The notes below the pieces were generated by a model. The model saw nothing but the letters and a program-made list of their open reading frames with translations. It searched no databases and had not been told where the DNA came from. This document shows, one piece after another, positions 1 through 6,830 of a stretch of DNA of 17,107 nucleotides (the first letter of the stretch is position 1; every line of letters starts with the position of its first letter). Origin of the DNA: Pseudomonadota bacterium (GTDB lineage Bacteria > Pseudomonadota > Alphaproteobacteria > Kiloniellales > J153); assembly GCA_022572105.1 (NCBI GenBank), contig JACZWN010000050.1, forward strand, positions 1 to 17,107, read 5' to 3'. Both the position numbers and the translations under genes were made by a program.

Positions 1-165
1 CGCCGCCATACCCAAACCCACGGCGCCCACCAGTTCCGCATCGGGCACGGAAGAGCCGCCGAAAAACAAGCTGCCCAGCCCGATCACCGCCAAGACGGCG
101 CCGAGCAGAATGCCGTGCTGAACCCGGGCGCGGGAGCCGCGGAACTCGTTACGGTCGCCGTTCAT
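1..165 (-). CDS. N-terminal part of an unidentified membrane protein (runs off the left edge)
   Basis: Reading leftward from the ATG at 163-165 gives 55 open codons to the window edge. A strong ribosome binding site, GGAGGTGA, lies about 10 bases before the start, which makes this a real start. The protein begins with a polar, arginine-rich stretch (MNGDRNEFRGSRARVQHG) followed by a hydrophobic helix at about residues 19-36. A second hydrophobic stretch begins near residue 46 and is cut by the edge. A short basic N terminus before a membrane helix suggests an inner-membrane protein. The gene lies downstream of amt and the small membrane gene on the same strand, but beyond a terminator-like hairpin, so it may be a separate unit. 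I do not recognise the family. Confidence 0.6.
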   Translation of the reverse strand, partial: MNGDRNEFRGSRARVQHGILLGAVLAVIGLGSLFFGGSSVPDAELVGAVGLGMAA

Positions 166-218
166 CGCGTAGGCTTCACCTCCGGCAAGGGGGCGAGGCG
201 GTAGAGTCGAACGAAGAA

Positions 219-244
219 GGGCACCGGGCGTCTGCCCGGTGCCC
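219..244 (-). terminator. Terminator-like hairpin after the amt operon
   Basis: A perfect 11-base stem (GGGCACCGGGC at 219-229 with its complement at 234-244) closes a 4-base loop. Read on the minus strand it is followed by a pyrimidine-rich tract, TTCTTCGTTCG. It begins 30 bases after the stop of the 72-residue gene, which fits an intrinsic terminator for the amt transcript. The T-tract is interrupted, so partial read-through into the gene at 165 is possible. Confidence 0.6.
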
Positions 245-274
245 GACCCCTCGGCGGAAAACGACGTTACACCG

Positions 275-493
275 TTATCCGCCGTCTATCGCTTCTCGTA
301 TTTTGTCCTCCGTCCCATGGTCCTTGATCTCCTGCTCGAATGTCTCGTTCTCGAGCTTGACCTGCCAAACGTGCCAGCCAAGCCAGAGTATGACGGCGAA
401 CACGGTCATGGCGACTTCGGTGCCGACCCCCGGATATATGAAGGTCACGTCTGCCAGGTCGACCGCCCAGCTATCTATCGGTGTCGTTGACAT
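275..493 (-). CDS. Small single-pass membrane protein, probable Amt companion
   Basis: This encodes 72 residues. The start ATG at 491-493 has AGGAGA about 7 bases upstream, and the gene begins 36 bases after the amt stop on the same strand, so the two are probably co-transcribed. A short N-terminal segment (residues 1-25) precedes one hydrophobic, tryptophan-rich helix at about 27-44 (EVAMTVFAVILWLGWHVW). The C-terminal 28 residues are strongly charged (LENETFEQEIKDHGTEDKIR), probably cytoplasmic and possibly helical. No cysteine or catalytic motif is present. I do not know a named family for it. Position and topology suggest a small accessory or stabilising partner of the transporter; that is inference. 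Confidence 0.7.
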   Translation of the reverse strand: MSTTPIDSWAVDLADVTFIYPGVGTEVAMTVFAVILWLGWHVWQVKLENETFEQEIKDHGTEDKIREAIDGG

Positions 494-529
494 GATATTT
501 CTCCTGTAACTGCACTCCGTTGGGTTGGC

Positions 530-1891
530 TTACACCAGCGCTTTTTTGGCGGCGATCACGTCCTGCCTGGCGGCTTCGCTTTCCTGAGTAGTGGCGAAGT
601 CCAGACCGAGAATTTCGATCTCCCGCGGGATGCGCAGCAGGTCCATGGACGCCAGAATTTTGGCGAGCACCCAGGCCGGGAAGAAGCCCAGCACCCAGAA
701 CATGATGATCGCGCCGACAAACTGGCCCCAAGGCGTGATCACGGCAAAGCCCTCGTAGGGCGATGACGGATGACCCCAAAGGACGAAACCGGCGATCACC
801 ACGCCCAAGAACCCGGCGTAACCGTGCACCGCAACCGCGCCGACCGCATCGTCGATCTTGAACTTGCGCTCGACCCAGAAATGCAACTTGTACATGGCCC
901 AGGTCCCGGCGCCAGCGATGACGAGCGCCTGGATCGGGTGGTAGAGATCGTTGCCCGCCGAAGCGGTGATGATGCCCGCCAGGCCGCCGGAATAGGTCCA
1001 GAAGGCATCGCCCTTGGAGACCATGTAACCGACCAGCATGCCGCCTGACAGCGACATCAGGAAGTTGATGGTGATCGCGCCCAGCGTGGTCGGCGTGAGG
1101 TAGATGGTGGTCGCCGTCAAGGTGGTGCCGGTGATCTGGCCGTCGATGGTTTCGGGACTGATGATCGGCACGTTACAGGCGACGTAGAAGCCCCAGAACC
1201 CGGTGTAGATCAGGAACAGCCCGATGCACACCAGCCAGGGATTGTGGGGCAGAATTTCGCGCGGCGTGCCGTCTTCGCGGAACTTGCCGAGCCTCGGGCC
1301 GAGCACGACCAGGATGCCGAGCGCGGTGCCGCCCGCGATGGCATGAATGACGCCCGAAGCGTAGGCGTCATGATAGCCGAGAATCTCGACCATCCAGCCG
1401 CCGTAGCTCCAGCCCCAGGCGGCGTCGATCGACCAGGTGACCGAACCGATGAGGATGGCGAACAGCCAGAACGCGAAGGATCGGATACGCTCGATGACCG
1501 CACCCGATACGATCGAGGCGGCGGTCCAGGCGAACAGCAGGAACGCGGCCCAGAACACGCCGCTGATGCGGTCGTCCAGGCGTGGTCCCATGCTCTCGCC
1601 CCAGGGCGTGTAGGCCTCGGCGAATTCCGGCGCCGGATGGCCGATGCCACCGGTGATGCCCGGTCCGCCGGCGAAGGCCCAATAAATCCACCAGCCGAAG
1701 AAGAACCAGGTGATGGTCACCAACGGGATCAGCATCGAGTTCTTCATCAGCGTGTGCATGTGGTTCTTGCGCCGGCTGGCGCCGACCTCGTACATGCAGA
1801 ACCCGATGTGAATCAGGAACATGAGCGCTACCGTGACAAAGTAGTAGAACTCGGTAAAGATCGTCGTTATTGCAGCAACTTCGGTATCCAT
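530..1891 (-). CDS. amt: Amt-family ammonium (or methylammonium) transporter
   Basis: This 453-residue polytopic inner-membrane protein conducts ammonium, and in many family members methylammonium. Family hallmarks are visible. D175 sits eight residues before H183 in HDAYASGVIHAIAGG, matching the Asp and first pore His of AmtB. The second pore His is H356 in DDAVGAVAVHGYAGF. The segment VIERIRSFAFWLF (132-144) matches the conserved AERIRF region. The C-terminal tail keeps IPREIEILGLD (421-431), resembling the cytoplasmic LRVPEEQEREGLD stretch, but then diverges to ATTQESEAARQD without the usual HGE. The ATG at 1889-1891 was chosen because GAGGGG lies about 9 bases upstream and the N terminus then enters the first membrane helix directly. 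A longer open frame to 2092 adds only arginine-rich, non-membrane sequence. No PII (glnK) gene is adjacent. The gene is followed by a small membrane protein gene. Confidence 0.93.
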   Translation of the reverse strand: MDTEVAAITTIFTEFYYFVTVALMFLIHIGFCMYEVGASRRKNHMHTLMKNSMLIPLVTITWFFFGWWIYWAFAGGPGITGGIGHPAPEFAEAYTPWGESMGPRLDDRISGVFWAAFLLFAWTAASIVSGAVIERIRSFAFWLFAILIGSVTWSIDAAWGWSYGGWMVEILGYHDAYASGVIHAIAGGTALGILVVLGPRLGKFREDGTPREILPHNPWLVCIGLFLIYTGFWGFYVACNVPIISPETIDGQITGTTLTATTIYLTPTTLGAITINFLMSLSGGMLVGYMVSKGDAFWTYSGGLAGIITASAGNDLYHPIQALVIAGAGTWAMYKLHFWVERKFKIDDAVGAVAVHGYAGFLGVVIAGFVLWGHPSSPYEGFAVITPWGQFVGAIIMFWVLGFFPAWVLAKILASMDLLRIPREIEILGLDFATTQESEAARQDVIAAKKALV

Positions 1892-2385
1892 AACTTCGTC
1901 CCCTCTATAGCGATGCCGGCGCCGGTCCGCTCTTTGGCGGGACGCGACGGCATCTCCATCGCCGATCCCTCGATCCATGACCGGGGGCCGGCGCGAATTT
2001 CGGTCGAGATCGGTCCGTAACCTCTCTGTTGGACCGTAACCTCTGTGTTGGAGTGGTGATAGGGGCCATGCCCCAGGGGCCGCGCCGGCCAACGGAATGC
2101 GGAATCGAGTCCCAAACCGATGGCGCGATCATATCGTGCGTCGACGCTAGTAGTCCGCATCGTGCCACGTCCCCCACAGAATACGGCGTCGATTTTTCCG
2201 CGCGACCTGGCTTTGTTGCCGTTATTTCGCCGCTCGATCTACGCCGCCGCTATCGCCGCCCTGCCGCTTGTTGGATCGACGAACGGCTTTTCGTCAAGCC
2301 ACCCGCGTGTATCCGCCGGAGCAACGACCTTTCCTGACTAAGGAGCAAGCCGCTCCAAGATCATAATCCCTTGTTGGCCTTATGC
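1892..2385. promoter_or_regulatory. 494-base non-coding stretch upstream of amt
   Basis: No credible gene is seen. The open frames here lack ribosome binding sites and have arginine- and proline-rich, shadow-like composition. The region must hold the promoter of amt (minus strand), and it lies downstream of the GntR gene. The clearest structure is a 19-base tandem repeat at 2015-2052. I did not find a convincing sigma-54 (GG-N10-GC) or sigma-70 promoter. The GGAGC/GCTCC inverted repeat at 2342-2356, just past the GntR stop, is too short to call a terminator firmly. Confidence 0.45.
2015..2052. repeat. 19-base tandem repeat, two copies, upstream of amt
   Basis: CCGTAACCTCTCTGTTGGA (2015-2033) is directly followed by CCGTAACCTCTGTGTTGGA (2034-2052), with 18 of 19 bases identical. 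It lies about 124 bases upstream of the amt start codon, so it could be a paired regulator site or a recent slippage duplication. No function can be read from it. Confidence 0.85.
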
Positions 2386-3141
2386 CTACCTTGCATCGAC
2401 GCCCAAGAGATCGCCGCGCGCTTTTTCCAGGTGTGCGCCGATGATTTCCACGGCGGCGTCCACGTCACGATTGCACAGAGCCGTATAAAGCTCGCGGTGT
2501 TGTCGATTATACTCCGCGATTCGGGCCGCTGTCAGGATCTTGTCCTTCATGCCGTCCCATTGGGCGTGGCTGCGCACGTCGTTGATCTGGCGGTACAGCC
2601 AGACCATCAATGGATTGCGCGTGCTTTCGGCGAGCATCAGATGGAACTGCTCGTCGGCGCGCGAGAAATACTCTCGGTCCTCGCCGCAGTTCTCCACGCG
2701 CCGCAAGGCCTCGCCTAAGCGCTCCAGGTCGCGCGCGGTGGCGTTGACGGCCACCAGGCGCGCCATCTGGGGCTCGATCGCCAAGCGCACCTCGATCAGC
2801 TCGATCGGGCTGGTCACCTCGGCGATGTTGCTCTCGTCCAGCGCCGGCTTGTAGTTGACGAAGGTGCCGCTGCCGATGCGCCGGCTGACCAGGTGCATTT
2901 CCTCGAGCCGGCGCAGGGCCTCGCGCACCGTGCTGCGCGAGGCATCGAAATGCCGGGCCAGGTCCCGTTCCGCCGGCAGGCGCTCGCCGTCGGCGTACTT
3001 GCCGTCCAGGATCGCCTGGCGCAGGCGCGCGGCGATCGCCGCCGAGCCGACCGTGACCGCCGCCGGCAGCGAGTCGTCGGTTTCCTCCCGCCGCGTCTTG
3101 GTCTCGCTCACCTCGATCCTTTCGGGCCCAATTCCGACCAT
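2386..3141 (-). CDS. GntR-family transcriptional regulator, FadR/FCD subfamily
   Basis: This 251-residue regulator has an N-terminal winged helix-turn-helix at about residues 34-96. Its LPAERDLARHFDASRSTVREAL block is the typical GntR recognition region, followed by the wing IGSGTFV (89-95). The C-terminal helical FCD ligand domain spans about 113-240. Its metal-site residues appear intact: D163 and H167 (ADEQFH), H215 (RQHRELY) and H237 (AHLEKA). FCD regulators usually bind small carboxylates or amino-acid-like ligands. The start at 3141 has no clear ribosome binding site. A GTG at 3109-3111 has AAGGA a few bases upstream and would remove 10 residues without touching the DNA-binding domain. 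The gene is divergent from the GS-like/Glx operon and is therefore a likely regulator of it, and possibly of amt. That link is inferred. Confidence 0.88.
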   Translation of the reverse strand: MVGIGPERIEVSETKTRREETDDSLPAAVTVGSAAIAARLRQAILDGKYADGERLPAERDLARHFDASRSTVREALRRLEEMHLVSRRIGSGTFVNYKPALDESNIAEVTSPIELIEVRLAIEPQMARLVAVNATARDLERLGEALRRVENCGEDREYFSRADEQFHLMLAESTRNPLMVWLYRQINDVRSHAQWDGMKDKILTAARIAEYNRQHRELYTALCNRDVDAAVEIIGAHLEKARGDLLGVDAR

Positions 3142-3222
3142 TGGCGGGCCATTGAAAAAATTCGGTTTGAAATCGGCTCAGAATATGCTGGACTATGCGG
3201 TGCCTCGTCAAGTCTAAGCAGG

Positions 3223-3232
3223 GTTTCGAAAC
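3223..3232. promoter_or_regulatory. Palindrome GTTTCGAAAC, candidate operator
   Basis: This is a perfect 10-base palindrome in the GntR/GS-like divergent region. GntR-family proteins bind as dimers to short palindromes, so it is a candidate operator. It does not match the classical TGGTNNNACCA-type FadR core, and chance occurrence is not excluded. Confidence 0.25.
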
Positions 3233-3307
3233 TCCGCGCGACACCGCCGTGTGGGCGGGCTTCGCAAAATTGCCGGACTCTTTAAGGGCTTGCAGGGTGA
3301 TCCTGGC

Positions 3308-3325
3308 CCGGCCATTTGTGGCCGG
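3308..3325. other. Short GC hairpin in the control region
   Basis: CCGGCC (3308-3313) and GGCCGG (3320-3325) form a perfect 6-base stem around the loop ATTTGT. It has no following T-run on either strand, so it is not an obvious terminator. It could be a leader structure if the promoter lies upstream. Confidence 0.35.
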
Positions 3326-3404
3326 ATCCGGAACACTTCGCTTAGCACGACGCGCGGAGGATTTGGGAAGGCCGCGGGCAAAACGCACCCGCCCGGCCCC
3401 GCGA

Positions 3405-3443
3405 GGGAGGGGGGGAACCCGATATCGGGGGCCGGGCGGGGGG
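3405..3443 (+). promoter_or_regulatory. G-rich tract with potential G-quadruplex and an embedded palindrome
   Basis: Runs of 3, 7, 5, 3 and 6 guanines (3405-3407, 3409-3415, 3427-3431, 3434-3436, 3438-3443) lie 86-124 bases before the GS-like start codon. They flank the 12-base palindrome CCCGATATCGGG at 3418-3429. The pattern could fold as a G-quadruplex in single-stranded DNA or RNA, or the palindrome could be a dimeric regulator site. Both are inference from base pattern. Confidence 0.35.
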
Positions 3444-3485
3444 TAAAAAAATTGGGTCCGCGGCCGCGCTCGCAAGCGACAGGGA

Positions 3486-3517
3486 CCGGTGGAACAAGGG
3501 GCCGGTGGAACAAGGGG
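3486..3517 (+). repeat. Perfect 16-base tandem repeat just before the GS-like gene
   Basis: CCGGTGGAACAAGGGG occurs twice head to tail (3486-3501 and 3502-3517), ending 11 bases before the ATG at 3529. Each unit ends in the purine run AAGGGG. The second AAGGGG, or the GAGGA directly abutting the start codon, are the only candidate ribosome binding sites, and both have poor spacing. Confidence 0.9.
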
Positions 3518-3528
3518 ATAGTTGAGGA

Positions 3529-5004
3529 ATGACCGATCTAGAAGCACATGTATCAGCTCCGGGCCGGGACAAGCTGGTCGAGGAGGTGCGCAAGAAAATC
3601 GACGAACTGGGCATCACCTACATCTACTACCAGTTCATTTCGGTCACCGCGCGCATCGTCGGCAAAGGCATTCCGGCCGACCACTGGGAGCAGACCGCCG
3701 AGCGCGGCTTCCAGCTCGTCTACGGCTCGACTGCCAACCTGTTCGTCGACCGCCACGGCCAGTACATCGGCTACGGCCCCGAGTCCTGGGAACTGGTCGG
3801 TATCCCCGATCCGGAAACCTTCTGCCAGCTGCCCTGGGACAAGCGGGTGGCGCGGGTGTTCTGCACCTGCTTCCGCAATCGCGAGGAACAGGTCAATCCG
3901 GGCGCCCATCTGACCTCGGACTGCCGCGGCAACCTGCGCATCATCCACGACGAATTCAAGAAAAAGTACGACGGCCTTCACCTGCGCATCGGCACCGAGC
4001 CCGAGATGATGTGGCTGAAGAAGGGCGAGGACGGCCTGCCCGCCGGCGGCTTCTCCAAGCCCAACTGCTATCACATCGACCAGTTCGAGAGCCTGCGCCC
4101 GGTGTTCATGAAGGTCATCGAATACGCCCAGGCCATGGGCTTCGACATGATCCAGGGCGACCACGAGGACGCCCCCGGCCAGCTCGAGCTCAACTGGACC
4201 TACGACGATCCCTTGCGCAACAGCGACCGGCTGGCCACCTACCGCCAAATCTGCGCCCAGGTGGCGCGCGAGAACAACCTCATCGCCTGCTTCATGTCGA
4301 AGCCCTTCATGGGTGTCTCGGCCAACGGCTGCCACTGCAACATGTCGCTGTGGCGCGGCGGCGAGGAGCAACTCGTCAACACCGCCCACACCGACGTCCG
4401 GCCCGGCGTCGACGGCGTCTACAGTTATCTCAAGGGCGGCGAGAACCTGTTCATGCCGGACCCCAGCATCGACAAACGGAAACCGGGGCCCATAGGCCTG
4501 CAATGCGTCGGCGGGGTCATGGAACACATCGGCGCCCTGACCGCCATCGGCTCGTCGACCGTCAACTCGTACCGGCGTCTCTGGGACACCGGCTTCTGGG
4601 CGCCGGTGTTCGCCGACTGGGGCTATCAGAACCGCACCTGCGCCCTGCGCATCTCGGCGCCCGGCCGCTTCGAGTACCGTTCGGTCGATTCCATGGTGAA
4701 CCCCTACCTGATGGTCGCCGTGCTGCTCAAGGCCTTCGACGACGGCATCAGCCGGGACTTGGACCCGGGCGAGCCCGAGGAGCGCAACATTTACGAGGCC
4801 ATGGAAGCCGGCAAGCTGGTCAAGAAGTTGCCCATGTCGCTCGGCGAGGCCCTCGACCGCCTGGATGCCGACGAGGTGATCAAGGCCGCGCTGCCCGACG
4901 AGATGTACCGGGTGTTCACCCACTACAAGCGCGACGAGTGGGAGAAGTTCAACGCCACCGTCACCGAATGGGACCTGCAGACCTATTGGGACTGCTTGCC
5001 GTAA
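3529..5004 (+). CDS. Glutamine-synthetase-family ligase (GlnT/GmaS-like), first gene of the Glx operon
   Basis: The 491 residues form a full GS fold: an N-terminal beta-grasp-like domain (about 20-110) followed by the catalytic domain. Catalytic residues fall in order: E157 and E159 (GTEPEMMW), E213 and E220 (QGDHEDAPGQLELN), H269 (ANGCHCNMSL), N346 and R350 (VNSYRRL), R369 (NRTCALR), and E382 with R384 (FEYRSVD). The enzyme should activate glutamate with ATP and join it to ammonia or an amine. Cytoplasmic location is expected. It is not the housekeeping GlnA: ANGCHCNMSL replaces the usual GSGMHVHQSL, and the gene heads a Glx-type operon. The same context is shared by rhizobial GlnT-like proteins and by gamma-glutamylmethylamide synthetase of the N-methylglutamate pathway, so the amine substrate is open. 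Y422 in ERNIYEA sits where GlnA has its adenylylated Tyr, without the DLPPEE context. The start is the first Met of the frame, with a weak ribosome binding site. Confidence 0.9.
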   Translation: MTDLEAHVSAPGRDKLVEEVRKKIDELGITYIYYQFISVTARIVGKGIPADHWEQTAERGFQLVYGSTANLFVDRHGQYIGYGPESWELVGIPDPETFCQLPWDKRVARVFCTCFRNREEQVNPGAHLTSDCRGNLRIIHDEFKKKYDGLHLRIGTEPEMMWLKKGEDGLPAGGFSKPNCYHIDQFESLRPVFMKVIEYAQAMGFDMIQGDHEDAPGQLELNWTYDDPLRNSDRLATYRQICAQVARENNLIACFMSKPFMGVSANGCHCNMSLWRGGEEQLVNTAHTDVRPGVDGVYSYLKGGENLFMPDPSIDKRKPGPIGLQCVGGVMEHIGALTAIGSSTVNSYRRLWDTGFWAPVFADWGYQNRTCALRISAPGRFEYRSVDSMVNPYLMVAVLLKAFDDGISRDLDPGEPEERNIYEAMEAGKLVKKLPMSLGEALDRLDADEVIKAALPDEMYRVFTHYKRDEWEKFNATVTEWDLQTYWDCLP

Positions 5005-5036
5005 TTCGAAACGAATTTCGAGAGGAGTAGGCGATC

Positions 5037-5972
5037 ATGTGTGGAATTGCTGGGCTCATCCATCGCGGCCGGAGCGGCGACATCGGCCGGGAGATGACCG
5101 CGATGCTTCAGGCGCTGAAGCATCGGGGCCCCGACTCGGCCGGCTTCGCGCTCTATGGGAAACCCGACCCCGACCATCAGATCATGCGCTTCAAGGTCGC
5201 CGAGCAGGCGGATCTGGCCAAGGGCTTTCATATCCACCAGCAGATGCGCGACCGCAAGGCCACGGTCGATGCGCGCCTGGCCGAGTTGGGCGCGACCGTC
5301 GAGCACGAGGACCAGGCCACCGAGTACGCCCATCGCTATGTCTTCGGCTTCGACGGCGACTTGAAACACCTGGTCGATTACCTCGAGGACATCGACGCGG
5401 TCGAGATCCTCTCGATCGGCCACGCATTGGAGCTGGTCAAGGACCTGGGCGACGCCGGCCGGGTCTCGAGCCAGTACGGCCTCGGCGGCTTCAAGGGAAC
5501 CCACGGCATCGGCCACACCCGGATGGCGACCGAATCCGACGTCGACATCCGCTCGGCCCATCCCTACTGGGCCTATCCCTTCAACGACGTCGCGGTGGTT
5601 CACAACGGCCAGCTCACCAACTATTGGGGCTCCCGGCGGGCGCTGGAACGGCGCGGCCACCGCTTCGTGTCGGACTGCGATTCCGAGCTGATCGCGGTCT
5701 ACGTCGCCGATCGCATCGAGCGCGGCGACGAACTGGAAGCGGCCATGAAGCGCTCGATCCATGAGCTCGACGGGGTGTTCACCTACCTGGTCGCGACCTC
5801 CGACAGCCTGGGCATGGCCAAGGACGTGATGGCGGCCAAGCCGATGGTGCTCTACGAGAGCGACGAGATCATCGCGCTGGCGTCGGAGGAGGTGGCGATC
5901 CGCAGCGTGTTCCCGCACGAGATCGACACCTTCGACCCCTACGAGGGAGAGGTCCGGGTATGGCAGAACTGA
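5037..5972 (+). CDS. glxB: Class II glutamine amidotransferase (GlxB/MgsA-like)
   Basis: The 311-residue protein starts MCGIAGLIHRG. After Met removal, C2 becomes the N-terminal nucleophile that hydrolyses a glutamine or gamma-glutamyl amide side chain. The rest of the active site is present: R162 in GHTRMAT, the oxyanion residues N190 and G191 in HNGQLTNY, and D213/D215 in DCDSE. These elements sit about 85-90 residues later than in simple class II amidotransferases because of an insertion at about residues 45-150, as in GlxB/MgsA proteins. It corresponds to domain 1 of the large glutamate synthase subunit, here a free polypeptide. It would release ammonia or an amine for the GlxD partner. 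The start has AGGAG about 10 bases upstream. The gene begins 32 bases after the GS-like stop and overlaps the next gene by 13 bases, indicating translational coupling. The substrate amide is unproven. Confidence 0.9.
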   Translation: MCGIAGLIHRGRSGDIGREMTAMLQALKHRGPDSAGFALYGKPDPDHQIMRFKVAEQADLAKGFHIHQQMRDRKATVDARLAELGATVEHEDQATEYAHRYVFGFDGDLKHLVDYLEDIDAVEILSIGHALELVKDLGDAGRVSSQYGLGGFKGTHGIGHTRMATESDVDIRSAHPYWAYPFNDVAVVHNGQLTNYWGSRRALERRGHRFVSDCDSELIAVYVADRIERGDELEAAMKRSIHELDGVFTYLVATSDSLGMAKDVMAAKPMVLYESDEIIALASEEVAIRSVFPHEIDTFDPYEGEVRVWQN

Positions 5973-6805
5973 GCCGGGAGCAGGAATCCCACCGCATGGG
6001 GATGCACACCGAGCAGCTCGCCGGCCGCACCCAGCAGATATTCTTCGCGCCGGAGGAGGCCGAGAACTTCGCCTCGCCGGACGCCTTCGACGTCGACTTC
6101 AACAAGCGCAGCGAATTCGACGTCACGGAGATGACCCAGCAGCAGGTCAACCTGAAGATCCGCGAGTTGATGTCCCAGGGCTACGGCACCATCGTGGCGC
6201 GGAACCCGGGCGCCAAGCATTCCCTCGGCGTCGGCATCCTGAACCGGCTGCAGCTCTACTTCGAGGGTAGCCTGGGCTACTTCGGCTGCGGCCTGATCGA
6301 TGGGCCCAACGTGCGCATCTCGGGCCGGGTCGGCTGGTCCTGCGCCGAGAACATGCTGTCCGGCACCGTGGTGATCGAGAAGAACGCCGGCTCCACCTTC
6401 GGCGCCGCGATCCGTGGCGGCGACTTGGTGTGCAAGGGCGACGTCGGCGCGCGCACCGGCATCGACATGAAGGGCGGCACCATCATCGTCGGCGGCCGCA
6501 CCGGCGCCTTCTCCGGCTTCATGATGCAGCGCGGGCGCATGGTGGTGCTCGGCGATGCCGGCACCCATCTCGGTGATTCCATGTACGACGGCACGATCTA
6601 CGTGGGCGGCAAGATCGCCGGCCTGGGCGTCGATGCGGTCGAAGGCGAGATGACCGATCTCGAGGTCCAGTGGCTCGAGCGCAAGCTCGCCGTCTACGGC
6701 CTCGAGGCGCCCAGCGGCGCCAGGAACATGACCAAGATCGTCAGCGGCAAGCAGCTCTGGAACTACGACAACCTCGAGCCAGCCGAGAAGAAGCTGGTGC
6801 TCTAG
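5960..6805 (+). CDS. glxC: GXGXG beta-helix protein, glutamate synthase domain-3-like (GlxC/MgsB-like)
   Basis: This 281-residue protein carries the glycine-rich right-handed beta-helix of the glutamate synthase C-terminal (GltB3/FwdC) family at about residues 74-225. It shows repeated G-x-x-G turns (for example GRVGWSCAENMLSGTVVI, RTGIDMKGGTIIVGG, THLGDSMYDGTIYVGG). In complete glutamate synthase this domain is a structural scaffold that helps build the ammonia tunnel between the amidotransferase and FMN domains, so a scaffold role between GlxB and GlxD is expected. The helix is preceded by about 70 extra residues and followed by about 55. The ATG at 5960 overlaps the end of the previous gene and has GAGAGG about 10 bases upstream. 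No catalytic residues are expected or seen. Confidence 0.88.
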   Translation: MAELSREQESHRMGMHTEQLAGRTQQIFFAPEEAENFASPDAFDVDFNKRSEFDVTEMTQQQVNLKIRELMSQGYGTIVARNPGAKHSLGVGILNRLQLYFEGSLGYFGCGLIDGPNVRISGRVGWSCAENMLSGTVVIEKNAGSTFGAAIRGGDLVCKGDVGARTGIDMKGGTIIVGGRTGAFSGFMMQRGRMVVLGDAGTHLGDSMYDGTIYVGGKIAGLGVDAVEGEMTDLEVQWLERKLAVYGLEAPSGARNMTKIVSGKQLWNYDNLEPAEKKLVL

Positions 6806-6830
6806 AGATTATGGAAAAGGTGACCCAGTC

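Larger units (their letters stand above)
3142..3528. promoter_or_regulatory. 387-base divergent control region between the GntR gene and the GS-like/Glx operon
   Basis: No supportable gene is present. The region should hold both divergent promoters. Visible structures, from left to right, are: a CCATTG-GCGGG-CCATTG direct repeat overlapping the annotated GntR start (3138-3154); the perfect palindrome GTTTCGAAAC (3223-3232); a CCGGCC/GGCCGG hairpin (3308-3325); a G-rich tract (3405-3443) containing the 12-base palindrome CCCGATATCGGG (3418-3429); a run of seven A (3445-3451); and a 16-base tandem repeat (3486-3517). I could not assign -35/-10 elements with confidence. Confidence 0.6.

Noticed and set aside
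1892..2092. 67-residue N-terminal extension of Amt
   Set aside because: The extension is arginine-rich and hydrophilic, whereas Met at 1891 has a good ribosome binding site and leads straight into the first membrane helix.
2029..2341. Possible small plus-strand genes in the amt/GntR gap
   Set aside because: No ribosome binding site, composition unlike real neighbours, and two overlapping frames equally open. Treated as non-coding.
3314..3451. Riboswitch or glutamine-type leader RNA
   Set aside because: Only a 6-base hairpin and G-runs are seen. No conserved riboswitch core was recognisable.
3142..3528. Sigma-54 promoter for the nitrogen operon
   Set aside because: I looked for GG-N10-GC near TGGCAC/TTGC on the plus strand and found no spacing that fits.
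3522..5030. 502-residue plus-strand frame overlapping the GS-like gene
   Set aside because: Frame-shifted shadow, very rich in arginine, proline and histidine. The alternative frame carries every GS catalytic motif.
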